This document shows positions 7,436 through 15,719 of a stretch of 64,000 nt of DNA, piece by piece; the stretch's first letter is position 1, and each line of letters opens with the position of its first letter. The notes under the pieces were generated by a model that was given only the letters and a program-made list of their open reading frames with translations, searched no databases and was not told where the DNA came from. The translations under genes and the position numbers were made by a program. This DNA is from Sporomusa ovata DSM 2662 (lineage in GTDB: Bacteria; Bacillota; Negativicutes; Sporomusales; Sporomusaceae), in assembly GCF_000445445.1 (NCBI RefSeq), contig NZ_ASXP01000003.1:620001-684000 (forward strand). Direction: 5' to 3'.

Positions 7436-9379
7436 ATGAGAACAAAGCTGATACTATTCCTTGCGCCAATGATCGCCTTAATGCCTTCCAGTCAGGCGGC
7501 ATGCACCGAGTTGGAATCCTTCGCCTTAAATGAAGTCATTGTAACCGCGACTAAAACACCACTAGACACAAAAGATGTCCCGAATGCAGTTGACATCATT
7601 ACCGCCGCAGAAATTCAGTCGCGAAACGCCCATACCTTAAGAGAAATCATTGATTCTTTGCCGGGAGTGGCTATCAATCGCAGCGGCGGTCGCCGCGCTC
7701 TGTCCATCCGCGGCTTTGATTCCCGCTACTCAACGATTCTGATTGACGGACAACGTATTCCGGCAGAACCTGATGCGGACTATGAATTGGACCGTCTTGC
7801 CCTGGACAATATCGCGAGAATCGAAATCGTACGGGGAAGCGCCAGTGCTCTTTATGGCGCGGATGCAATGGGTGGTATCATCAATCTAATTACCAAAAAA
7901 TCGCAGGAGTCTAAGACCGTGCTGCAATTTAAAAACAGCACCCTGACGAAACATGGAGACAATGAGCACTGCTATTCCTTGAGTTATGACTCTGGCCGGC
8001 AAAACAAGATAAGTTTTACTCTTGCCGCAGACAACACGAAAAATGATGCCTTTTTCAAAACCAACGGAACTACTTTTTTCCCTTTTGGCACACGCTCCCA
8101 TGTGGACACTCGGCTGGAATATCAGCCAACATCTCAGGAAACATGGACGCTGAGCACGTCTTATTTGCAGGAAGATACGAACGAGTATGGCACTATGTCA
8201 GGACTTAGCGGCATTATTGTTAATACAGATATCCATGATGATAATCGTCGCCAAAGGTATTCATTAGACTATCAAAAAAGTCTCCCGGGTAGGGAATTAT
8301 CAGTGACTGCCTATCACTCCATCTGGGAAAAATACAATGACACAATCAATCGTTTAAGTGGTCAATATACCAATTCAATATATGGGTACAGCACGATTTC
8401 CGGCCTGGAAGCACGATTAAGCCGGAAAATCGGCAATTTGCACAAACTTACCGTAGGCGGAGAATATCGTCCGGAACTGTTCCGGGGAACCGGAATTCAA
8501 AGTGGGGATGGTTCTTTCAGCAAAAGTTTGCACGGAAAAACATACACCGGCTCAGAGGTAAAAACCGATTACTCGGCGCTATATGTGCAAGATGAATGGA
8601 ATTTGTCGCCCCAATGGTTGATGATTTCGTCCCTGCGGTTCGACGACAGCAACCGCTTCGAAAGTAATCTAAGTCCCAAAATCGGTCTTACCTATTCACC
8701 ACAGCCTGATTTGCGGTTTAAGTTCAATGCCGGTACCGGCTTTCGCGTTCCTTCGCCCAAGCAACTGTATGTGAATTTAAACATTATTCGTAACGGCAGC
8801 TTGGTCAGTTTTCTGGGAAATGGCTCTTTACAGCCGGAAAAATCAACATTTTACGATGTTTCTGTTGAACGTGACTGGGGTCATACTGCCGGAAAAATCA
8901 CTTTCTTCCACAGTAATGTTAAAGATATGATTGATGAAGTATGGAGAGCATCAAATGAAATCCAGTATCAAAACATTGGCCGTGCCAACATTCAGGGAGT
9001 AGAAACCAGTATCCGGCAGCCATTAAGCGAACGACTGAGCTGGTCGCTTAATTATACATATCTGGATGCAACTAATGAAGCAACTCAGGAACGGCTGTAC
9101 AACCGTGCTCGTCATAAAATATCATCACAATTGTCATACCAGGCACCAGGCGCTTGGCAAGCAAACCTCTGGGTCGATGCCTACCGGGGCTATTATTTCC
9201 AACCCAATGCTACTACTACCAGTGAACGTACTTATACAATCTGGAATCTGAATTTTGAAAAACAACTTGGCAAGGACCAGAGTCTGATTGTCGGCGCTGC
9301 CAATCTATTCAATCACCGTGACGAGGATTTATCGCTTCCCGGTACGATTTTAGAAATAGGATATCGAATTAAATTATGA
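7436..9379 (+). CDS. TonB-dependent outer-membrane receptor (BtuB-like)
   Basis: 647 aa from ATG 7436 (ggagaaaagca upstream). A signal peptide covers residues 1-21 (ends SSQA/A). A TonB-box-like NEVIVTATK follows, then the plug domain (RSGGRRALSIRGFD; IEIVRGSASALYGADAMGG) and a beta-barrel ending in aromatic strand motifs (EIGYRIKL at the C-terminus). These receptors import scarce large ligands across the outer membrane using TonB energy. Control by a cobalamin riboswitch makes cobalamin or another cobamide the best guess. It is in an operon with the upstream methyltransferase and overlaps the next gene by ATGA. Confidence 0.92.
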   Translation: MRTKLILFLAPMIALMPSSQAACTELESFALNEVIVTATKTPLDTKDVPNAVDIITAAEIQSRNAHTLREIIDSLPGVAINRSGGRRALSIRGFDSRYSTILIDGQRIPAEPDADYELDRLALDNIARIEIVRGSASALYGADAMGGIINLITKKSQESKTVLQFKNSTLTKHGDNEHCYSLSYDSGRQNKISFTLAADNTKNDAFFKTNGTTFFPFGTRSHVDTRLEYQPTSQETWTLSTSYLQEDTNEYGTMSGLSGIIVNTDIHDDNRRQRYSLDYQKSLPGRELSVTAYHSIWEKYNDTINRLSGQYTNSIYGYSTISGLEARLSRKIGNLHKLTVGGEYRPELFRGTGIQSGDGSFSKSLHGKTYTGSEVKTDYSALYVQDEWNLSPQWLMISSLRFDDSNRFESNLSPKIGLTYSPQPDLRFKFNAGTGFRVPSPKQLYVNLNIIRNGSLVSFLGNGSLQPEKSTFYDVSVERDWGHTAGKITFFHSNVKDMIDEVWRASNEIQYQNIGRANIQGVETSIRQPLSERLSWSLNYTYLDATNEATQERLYNRARHKISSQLSYQAPGAWQANLWVDAYRGYYFQPNATTTSERTYTIWNLNFEKQLGKDQSLIVGAANLFNHRDEDLSLPGTILEIGYRIKL

Positions 9380-9921
9380 GAAATTCAACAGTTCGTCCCG
9401 TCTCCAGGCAACGGCGTATGACCAGAATGGCAATTTTGCTGGCATTAATGATCGTTATTCAATCGCTTCGATTTATCCTGCCGTTACCCAGTCTGATACT
9501 ATTGTTTTTAATTGGTACCGCATTAAATGCCTGTTTAATATGTACTGCCGAACTTATCGGTCTTTCAGCGGCGCTGGGCCTGACACTACTCATGCCGCTT
9601 GTCGCTTTTTTTCAGCAAGCATTCTTTTCTCCGCTCTTTGTGCTTCCGGCGCTCATCGCCAATATAATATATCTGTTGAGCTATGTGGCATGCTCGCATT
9701 TGCACATAAGTCTGGTGAGCGGTGTTCCGGCATTATTGCGAATGCTAGCCCTTTATGTCGTTAGCGCTCTAACCTTTGCTTTTTTAGGCTTCAATGAAAC
9801 ACAAGCTGTCATGTTACAGTCCATTTTAAGCGTAACTCAGCTGGCAACAGGCGTCAGCGGAATCCTTTTATGTCGGGTGCTACTCACCAAGCTTCATACC
9901 TCAATGCGCGGGGGCCACTAG
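9376..9921 (+). CDS. Small integral membrane protein, probable ECF transporter S component
   Basis: 181 aa with about five or six hydrophobic helices after a basic N-terminus. Its size and helix pattern fit the substrate-binding S component of energy-coupling-factor vitamin transporters. The start codon overlaps the TonB receptor stop (ATGA), so translation is coupled. As the last gene behind a cobalamin riboswitch, it could carry the inner-membrane step for the same corrinoid. I see no diagnostic family motif; no ECF ATPase or T component is in the window. The call rests on topology and context. Confidence 0.6.
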   Translation: MRNSTVRPVSRQRRMTRMAILLALMIVIQSLRFILPLPSLILLFLIGTALNACLICTAELIGLSAALGLTLLMPLVAFFQQAFFSPLFVLPALIANIIYLLSYVACSHLHISLVSGVPALLRMLALYVVSALTFAFLGFNETQAVMLQSILSVTQLATGVSGILLCRVLLTKLHTSMRGGH

Positions 9922-10001
9922 TCTCGTTCAAAACGCGCTGATAATTCCCTAAAAGCTTGCTATCGTGGCGGGTGATACCTCCGGGAGTCATCAATCAGCA
10001 A

Positions 10002-10448
10002 TTAAAAATGCTGATCGATCATTTTTTGGGCACGAAGTAAGAACCCCGAAATACTTTTCAGAACCTCTTCATCAAGCGTTTCCAAATACGCAAACATGTA
10101 GTTATCTTTTTGGTCATGAAAAATTTTATGTTGGCGAAACGCTTTCTCCCCCAGGTCAGTCAAAAACACTTGAATACGTTTTTGATCGCCGGGATCAACA
10201 GTTTTTTTCACAAAGCCCTGTAATTCCAGCTTAACAATACTCTTGGAAATCACAGCACGAGTGACATCAAAATACCGGGCAATTTCCGAGATAAACATCC
10301 CCGGATGATCTCCCAGTGCCTTGATCAAATGAATTTCACCGCGATAGAGAACAATACCCTCCCCAAAATCCAGTTTTTTCATCTTGCTGTTGGCAATGGT
10401 TTCAATTAACCGCATAAACTGACTCATCACTTCATCTTGTTTATTCAT
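10002..10448 (-). CDS. MarR-family transcriptional regulator
   Basis: 148 aa with the MarR winged helix-turn-helix (about 45-115): FISEIARYFDVTRAVISKSIVKLE, then a wing with DPGDQKRIQVFLT. It is convergent with the first uptake operon and divergent from the second. The palindrome at 10469-10487 lies 20 bp from its start codon and overlaps a possible -35 of its own promoter. The same palindrome precedes the first operon. It is therefore the best candidate to control both TonB/methyltransferase modules and itself. The effector is unknown. Confidence 0.88.
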   Translation of the reverse strand: MNKQDEVMSQFMRLIETIANSKMKKLDFGEGIVLYRGEIHLIKALGDHPGMFISEIARYFDVTRAVISKSIVKLELQGFVKKTVDPGDQKRIQVFLTDLGEKAFRQHKIFHDQKDNYMFAYLETLDEEVLKSISGFLLRAQKMIDQHF

Positions 10449-10468
10449 ACTTTAATTTTAGCGACATA

Positions 10469-10487
10469 ATAGTCACGACGCAACTAT
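10469..10487. promoter_or_regulatory. Palindromic operator, probable MarR-family site (copy 2)
   Basis: The same 19-mer, atagtcacgacgcaactat, as at 5907-5925, between the MarR gene and the second uptake operon. Its conservation in both copies, while flanking bases have drifted, supports a protein-binding role. Confidence 0.5.
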
Positions 10488-10529
10488 AACATGGTTACCT
10501 TTATTTTAGTTTTTTAATTGTAACCCTGG

Positions 10530-10558
10530 TTGACACTTCTGGGTGCTGCTGGTAAAAT
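10530..10558 (+). promoter_or_regulatory. Sigma-A promoter of the second TonB operon
   Basis: -35 TTGACA (10530-10535), a 17-bp spacer and -10 TAAAAT (10553-10558), identical in layout to the promoter at 5965-5993. The leader to the next gene is about 330 nt and contains a terminator. Confidence 0.75.
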
Positions 10559-10580
10559 AATAATAAATTACATAAAGCAA

Positions 10581-10616
10581 AATAGATGCCTACACAGGCA
10601 TAATTAAGAAGAACCG
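10581..10616 (+). other. Decapitated cobalamin riboswitch remnant
   Basis: aatagatgcctacacaggcataatt is recognisably the 5' part of the aptamer at 6017. No B12 box, no accggtgcaat segment and no gccactg segment follow. It cannot fold as a cobalamin aptamer. The downstream leader is unrelated sequence ending in a strong terminator. Confidence 0.8.
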
Positions 10617-10692
10617 TTTTCTAAATTTATGTTGAATTTTTTTAACACGAGAACATACTAATCACAAATTGCTAGCTTGAAAGCTAGTATTG

Positions 10693-10752
10693 AAAGCCAT
10701 GAAGGCGTAGGTTCCCAATTTAGGGGGAGCCTACATCTTCATGGCTTTTTTT
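10693..10752 (+). terminator. Strong leader terminator before the second TonB receptor
   Basis: The stem aaagccatgaag (10693-10704) pairs with cttcatggcttt (10737-10748). An inner stem gtaggttccc / gggagcctac and a T7 tail complete it. It stands about 150 bp before the receptor start, so full-length transcription needs antitermination or a second promoter. Another small inverted repeat, ctagctt / aagctag (10672-10687), lies just upstream. Confidence 0.85.
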
Positions 10753-10837
10753 ATGTTGCATGAATGCAAACGATCAGTACCGTAAAACTGTATAGGTTTG
10801 GATTTAGTAAGAGGTTAAACTATAGGATTGCTTTAAG

Positions 10838-10873
10838 GTGCTTACTAATTAAGCAGTGCTTACTAATTAAGCA
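10838..10873 (+). repeat. 18-bp tandem repeat of a palindrome before the second receptor
   Basis: Two exact copies of gtgcttactaattaagca in tandem. Each contains the palindrome gctta-ctaat-taagc. They end 14 bases before the Shine-Dalgarno of the receptor gene. This arrangement suits an operator or an RNA hairpin pair. Confidence 0.8.
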
Positions 10874-10900
10874 AATGTTATCAAATAGGGGAGGAACAGA

Positions 10901-13012
10901 ATGCATAAGAATTTTCATTGCATGCTTGCGGGAGGATTGTTGTCACTAACCGTGATGACCACCCCTGTTTTTGCAGAAGACATCCCGAATTTTACCATGG
11001 AACAAATTATCGTTGAGTCTTCAGTTATCTCTGCGGATGATCCTTTGAATATTTCTGATGTTAATACAAAGATTGTAAAACCCGGCAAAGCTACCAATAT
11101 CGCAGATTTATTAAAGGATGTAGCCGGAGTCGATGTAACCCAGCGCACGCTCGCAGGAGACACCCAGGATACAGTCAGGTTACGGGGATTCGAAAGTCAG
11201 CGATTCAGTGTGTTATTAAACGGAAGACCTGTTAATTCCACCGGAATTTTAGGTGGCTCCTACATGGACTGGGGTACTATTCCTTTGGAAGTTGTAGAAA
11301 AAATTGAGATTATTAAAGGACCCAAATCGGCAAAATATGGAAATACATTAGGCGGGGTAATTAATATTATTACCAGGAAAGGTACGGAAAAAAGCAGTAC
11401 CCACGTTCAGACTGATTTTGGCAGTTATGGTTATAAAAGCTACCGCTTTGATCATAGCGGTAGTGACGGGAGTTTTAATTATTTTATAACAGCAGGAACG
11501 AAAGAAGCCGACGGTTATTTACGCAATAATTATCTAGACAGTAAAGATTATAGTTTAAGGCTGGGGTATACTTTTGATACAAAAGGAGAATTGACGGTAG
11601 GGGTTTCCAAGGTGGAAACCGAACGCGGTTTTATCGTCAAAAATGACGGGAAAACCGTAGGAATGGCCCAGACTATTGCTATTGATCCTGATTATCCTAT
11701 CGCCGACGGAGATATTATGATGCCCGGACCTGGCGGAACAGCCGCCAAAGCCTGGAGTGATGGGTCTTATTGGAAAAAAACCAATACGTATTATGATTTG
11801 GCATATACGCAACCCTTTAAGACAGGCAAGTGGAAGATAAGCTATTATAAGAATAATGAAAAGAGAGAAGAATGGGACCCCCAAGGTTCGCCAGCAGTTC
11901 ATAGACTGTTAAAACCCGACCAGTCTTACAGTTGGGCCGGCGAAGTTGAACAAAGGCTGAATGCCAGGCATAAAATATCTTATGGTTACCAGGAGAAAAC
12001 TCTGCAATACGGATGGCAGGAATATTACTCGACTCCTACCGAAACTCATCCCGATCCTTCACAAAAACTAAAAACGACAGGTGTATACATCGAGGATAAC
12101 TGGTCATTCAATCCAAAAGTTTTACTAAACCTAGGCCTGCGTTATGATCGGTACGAGTTAAACCGGGATATTGATACGATTGGCGCTTTTGCCAGGAAGC
12201 CAAATTTGACTGGTAACTCCTTAAGCCCAAAGCTGAATCTTAGTTACAAAGTAAATGATGATACCTCTACCTACTTTTCTATAGATAGATTTTACCGAGT
12301 GCCCACTTCACGGGAGTTTTGGTGGAACTACTATAATTCCGGCACTGTTGTCGGCAATATCCCAAATGGGGAGCCAAATAAAGTTTTGAAGCCAGAGAAA
12401 GGCTATAGCTATGAAATTGGAATTAAGACCAAGCAAGGTGATCGCGCCAATTATAAAGCCAACCTGTTTTACAACGACATTAATGACTACATTGTTTATG
12501 ATAACTCGGCAATTGCAAAATCCTATGCCAATCCTCCCTACAACCTGAATAAGGCTAAGGTCTGGGGAGTTGAACTGGAAACTGAACAAAAGCTTATGCC
12601 TAATTTAGTCTTCTTCGCTAATTATACTTATCAGAAGAGTGATAAATCAGGCAATTATAAGTACTCTCCATGGGAAAGTCAAACAGACAGTATTTACTAC
12701 ATGCCGGAGCACAAAGCAAACATTGGGTTACGGTATAAGGCCAAAGCAGGAAGTGAGATTACTCTCGGCGGCAAGTATGTGGGAAAACAAAATGTACTTA
12801 GCGGCAACTTCGTTGGTCCTAATATGCTCGCGCTAAATAAGGCTACGCTTCCTAGCTACTTTGTCACTAACTTACGTATTATTCACCCTATCAACCACAA
12901 TCAGGAAATTAGTTTTTATGTAGATAATATTTTTGATAAAAAATATGAGGAGGCAAAAGGATATCCTATGCCTGGTACTACTTATGGAATCGGGTACAAA
13001 ATTTCCTTTTAA
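10901..13012 (+). CDS. TonB-dependent outer-membrane receptor
   Basis: 703 aa from ATG 10901 behind ggggaggaac. A signal peptide (1-25, ending VFA/ED) precedes a TonB-box-like EQIIVESS. The plug has VRLRGFESQRFSVLLNGRP and IEIIKGPKSAKYGNTLGGVIN. The barrel ends with FYVDNIFDKKYEEAKG and a terminal KISF. It is not a close copy of the receptor at 7436 although both share the upstream promoter. It pairs with a methyltransferase gene 60 bp downstream. The cargo is unknown; loss of the riboswitch suggests that it no longer responds directly to cobalamin. Confidence 0.92.
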   Translation: MHKNFHCMLAGGLLSLTVMTTPVFAEDIPNFTMEQIIVESSVISADDPLNISDVNTKIVKPGKATNIADLLKDVAGVDVTQRTLAGDTQDTVRLRGFESQRFSVLLNGRPVNSTGILGGSYMDWGTIPLEVVEKIEIIKGPKSAKYGNTLGGVINIITRKGTEKSSTHVQTDFGSYGYKSYRFDHSGSDGSFNYFITAGTKEADGYLRNNYLDSKDYSLRLGYTFDTKGELTVGVSKVETERGFIVKNDGKTVGMAQTIAIDPDYPIADGDIMMPGPGGTAAKAWSDGSYWKKTNTYYDLAYTQPFKTGKWKISYYKNNEKREEWDPQGSPAVHRLLKPDQSYSWAGEVEQRLNARHKISYGYQEKTLQYGWQEYYSTPTETHPDPSQKLKTTGVYIEDNWSFNPKVLLNLGLRYDRYELNRDIDTIGAFARKPNLTGNSLSPKLNLSYKVNDDTSTYFSIDRFYRVPTSREFWWNYYNSGTVVGNIPNGEPNKVLKPEKGYSYEIGIKTKQGDRANYKANLFYNDINDYIVYDNSAIAKSYANPPYNLNKAKVWGVELETEQKLMPNLVFFANYTYQKSDKSGNYKYSPWESQTDSIYYMPEHKANIGLRYKAKAGSEITLGGKYVGKQNVLSGNFVGPNMLALNKATLPSYFVTNLRIIHPINHNQEISFYVDNIFDKKYEEAKGYPMPGTTYGIGYKISF

Positions 13013-13073
13013 AAATAGCTGTTCTTTTTGAGTTTTTAATATTTGTTTCGAGATACAAGAGAAGGAAAAAATA

Positions 13074-14153
13074 TTGGATCAATCGGTTAAAGCAATGTTA
13101 CTAGAGCAACCAGCAGTGAGTGTTAATCCCTTATACCATATATTATGCAACTGTTCCTCTGGCTATAAAACTTTTTGTATTCTGAATGCGGCAATTGAAC
13201 TGAAAATCTTTGATTATTTAGATACGCCGCAAACATCAGAATCACTGGCTGAAACATTAAATTTGAATCCGGATTTTTGCTACCGTATTTTAGCGTATCT
13301 AAAAGAACTAAATTTAGTGGAAGAAAACAACCGGGCATATCAAAATTCAGAGCTAAGTCGATGCTATTTGCATAGTAAGGCCGCTTTTTCTCAGCATAAT
13401 GTTGTAAAAAATATTCATAACGGCTTTAAAGTATGGGAACAACTTAGAGAAATCGTAAAAAACGGTCCCATTTCAGCCAATGAGAGTACTTTTTTTGCTG
13501 ATAATCTGATACATTCCCTGGCTGAGGAAGCACTATGCGGTGAGCTGCAAAAAGTGGTTGGTATCATAAAAAAACTACCACAATTTGCGAAGGCGCGAAG
13601 TCTTCTTGATTTAGGTGGTGGCCATGGATTATATTCAATTGCATTGACTGCTGCTAATTCCGCCCTCAGAGCGGATGTTTACGATTTCCCGAATGTAATC
13701 GAGGATACAAAAAAATATATTGATAGGTTTTGTGCAGATAGGGTAGATACATTAGCTGGAAACTATTTTAAAGATACCCTGCATAAAACCTACGATATCA
13801 TCCTTTTTAGTTATAGTCCCGGCGGTAAAAATCCTGAAATGGTACCAAAGATTTGTGACTGGTTAAATCCGGCGGGAATCTTGATAAGCAAACATTGTTT
13901 TTACCGCCGCGACGAAGTCTCAAAAAGTCGTTTATTAGATATCGAGTGGAACTTGCTCTCTTTTGAGGGCGTCTCCAAGGACAACAATATTTACAGCTTT
14001 TGCGGTGATTACAGCCTTGAAAGCTATCTGGAATTACTGAAAAAAATGTTTGTAATTCAGGATATTGTTCATGCGCCTGATTTTTCAGGGCAGCAACTAG
14101 ATAAAATTGGTGACGCGTTAGACTCAATTCTTATTATTGCGAAAAAGAAATAA
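13074..14153 (+). CDS. SAM-dependent methyltransferase, O-methyltransferase (COMT) fold
   Basis: 359 aa starting at TTG 13074, supported by agagaaggaaaaaat. The N-terminal winged-helix dimerisation domain (about 18-95) and the SAM-binding motif SLLDLGGGHGLYSIAL (about 180-195) match the family of the protein at 6384-7391. The two are diverged paralogues. Lying directly after a TonB receptor, it forms the second receptor/methyltransferase pair of the region. Its substrate cannot be named; a role in modifying the imported ligand or a metallophore is inference from the repeated pairing. Confidence 0.82.
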   Translation: MDQSVKAMLLEQPAVSVNPLYHILCNCSSGYKTFCILNAAIELKIFDYLDTPQTSESLAETLNLNPDFCYRILAYLKELNLVEENNRAYQNSELSRCYLHSKAAFSQHNVVKNIHNGFKVWEQLREIVKNGPISANESTFFADNLIHSLAEEALCGELQKVVGIIKKLPQFAKARSLLDLGGGHGLYSIALTAANSALRADVYDFPNVIEDTKKYIDRFCADRVDTLAGNYFKDTLHKTYDIILFSYSPGGKNPEMVPKICDWLNPAGILISKHCFYRRDEVSKSRLLDIEWNLLSFEGVSKDNNIYSFCGDYSLESYLELLKKMFVIQDIVHAPDFSGQQLDKIGDALDSILIIAKKK

Positions 14154-14200
14154 GGCGGATACTGTACTTAGTGAATGAAGGACTAAAATTAAGCAAATAT

Positions 14201-14236
14201 AAAACTCCACTCTAGCCATCAGGGGTGGAGTTTTGC
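14201..14236. terminator. Convergent intrinsic terminator
   Basis: aaaactccac (14201-14210) pairs with gtggagtttt (14225-14234). It lies between two convergent genes and has A and T runs on both sides. Confidence 0.85.
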
Positions 14237-14254
14237 AAAATTTATGCTTAGACC

Positions 14255-14959
14255 CTACAACATATATATTTTTGCATTTTTGATACCAAAGTCATAGGCT
14301 TCATCTACCGAATCCAGAGCTACATCAATACGGTTGCCTTTAATGGCTCCCCCGGTATCTTCTGCTATTGCATAGTGGCCGCTTCCATCAGGATATTTGA
14401 TATATACCCGCGAACCGAGCGGAATCACATCCGGATCTACGGCAACAACACCTGGACGAACCGTTGTCCCAAGAAATGTTTTGTCCCCCCATTGTTCATT
14501 ATCGTGAGCGCCAGGAGCATACGCAGTAGCCTTAACATCTATGACCTTCTGGAAATTTTCCGGTGCACCGGCTGATGTTTTCTCTGCTGCCGGCACTGCC
14601 TGAATCTTTTTGGCTTGCGTTACCTGCTTAGCTGACTTGTCCAAAGTCTTGGCTTCTACGGAACTCTTTGCTAGCCGGCTGCGCTCTGCAGCTGCCTTAG
14701 CTTGCATTCTAGCCTGTTTCTTCAACGGAATTTTGCTATCTGACTGCATATTGTAATAGCCTTTTGGCGTTTTCACCATATGCTGCGCAGCAGTATCAGC
14801 AGTAACATCCGGCATAGCTGATGCATGGGCGGTAGTTGGTAATCCAGACATAAAGGCAGACGATATAAACGCAGCCCCAGCAACAGCAGCTGCTGCCGCC
14901 ATGCGTTTAAGTCTGCGCTTTAGGGACTTACTGTGTCTACGATGCAATTTATGCGTCAT
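14255..14959 (-). CDS. 3D-domain protein, secreted or membrane-attached cell-wall protein
   Basis: 234 aa. A very basic N-terminus is followed by a hydrophobic segment (about 20-46, AAAAAVAGAAFISSAFMSG) acting as signal or anchor. An Ala/Lys-rich linker leads to the C-terminal 3D domain (about 140-234): KATAYAPGAHDN, GVVAVDPDVIPLGSRVYI, AIAEDTGGAIKGNRIDV. The three conserved aspartates that name this domain are present. The fold is shared with MltA-type lytic transglycosylases and Rpf/YabE-like proteins, so peptidoglycan remodelling is the likely role. There is no LysM or G5 domain. It is a monocistronic gene. Confidence 0.85.
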   Translation of the reverse strand: MTHKLHRRHSKSLKRRLKRMAAAAAVAGAAFISSAFMSGLPTTAHASAMPDVTADTAAQHMVKTPKGYYNMQSDSKIPLKKQARMQAKAAAERSRLAKSSVEAKTLDKSAKQVTQAKKIQAVPAAEKTSAGAPENFQKVIDVKATAYAPGAHDNEQWGDKTFLGTTVRPGVVAVDPDVIPLGSRVYIKYPDGSGHYAIAEDTGGAIKGNRIDVALDSVDEAYDFGIKNAKIYML

Positions 14960-15055
14960 TTACATTCGCCTCCTACCCAAACTATTATTATAGTTTCTGC
15001 CAAATAGCTGTTTCAATGTAATGCAGTTTTTGACAGGAAGCGATTTGAACTTGCA

Positions 15056-15706
15056 TTACACCCGCAAAATCTCTGCAAGCTCATTAACCGTAGATACGAT
15101 GTAAGTAGGCTTGGCTGCTTGCAGTTCTGCTGCCGTTCCATAGCCGTACTTAACAGCAATAACAGCAAGATCATTTTTCTGCGCACCAAGAATATCATGC
15201 TTTCTATCCCCAACCATAACAACATTCTTCCGGTCAAAACCAGCAAGCCCGGATAAAATATATTCAATAATTTCGGCTTTATCAATACGTGATCCGTCCA
15301 GATTACTGCCAACAATCGACTGAAAAAACTGTGTCAGGCCAAAGTGTTCGACAATCTGTTCAGAATATATTGTCGGCTTGGAGGTAGCAATAATTAATTG
15401 CTTGCCTGCCGCTGCTAACAGTGCCAGCATCTCCTTAATTCCAGGATATACTGCATTTTCAAAAATTCCTGCCTTAGTAAAATATTCCCGGTAATACCCA
15501 ACCCCCGCAGCAGCCTGCTCCTTACTTAATGAATAGAATTCCTGAAAAGACTCGACCAGTGGCGGCCCAATAAACGGCACCAGCTTGTCTAATTCAGACT
15601 CATAAATGTTAAATTTCGCAAGTGCATACTGCACCGACCTGGTAATTCCGATCTTAGGATCTGTCAGTGTTCCATCTAAATCAAATAAAATCACTTCATA
15701 ACTCAT
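15056..15706 (-). CDS. HAD-family hydrolase, phosphoglycolate phosphatase-like
   Basis: 216 aa. Motif I DLDGTLTDP (residues 8-16), motif II in IIATSKP (about 104-110) and motif IV VMVGDRKHDILGA (about 166-178) are all present. A helical cap lies between motifs I and II, as in the Gph/PpaX subfamily. It probably dephosphorylates a small phosphometabolite; the exact substrate cannot be assigned. It is 14 bp downstream of a GNAT gene in the same direction, so the two are likely cotranscribed. Confidence 0.87.
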   Translation of the reverse strand: MSYEVILFDLDGTLTDPKIGITRSVQYALAKFNIYESELDKLVPFIGPPLVESFQEFYSLSKEQAAAGVGYYREYFTKAGIFENAVYPGIKEMLALLAAAGKQLIIATSKPTIYSEQIVEHFGLTQFFQSIVGSNLDGSRIDKAEIIEYILSGLAGFDRKNVVMVGDRKHDILGAQKNDLAVIAVKYGYGTAAELQAAKPTYIVSTVNELAEILRV

Positions 15707-15719
15707 CGCAGTGCTCCTG

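Larger units (their letters stand above)
10446..10616 (+). repeat. Promoter/leader repeat, copy 2 (matches 5884-6050)
   Basis: Copy of 5884-6050 with scattered substitutions, keeping the operator and promoter. Similarity stops at gaagaaccg (about 10616), just after the first helix region of the cobalamin aptamer. The rest of the aptamer is absent. The P1 strand GATAGG of copy 1 has become AATAGA. Confidence 0.9.
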
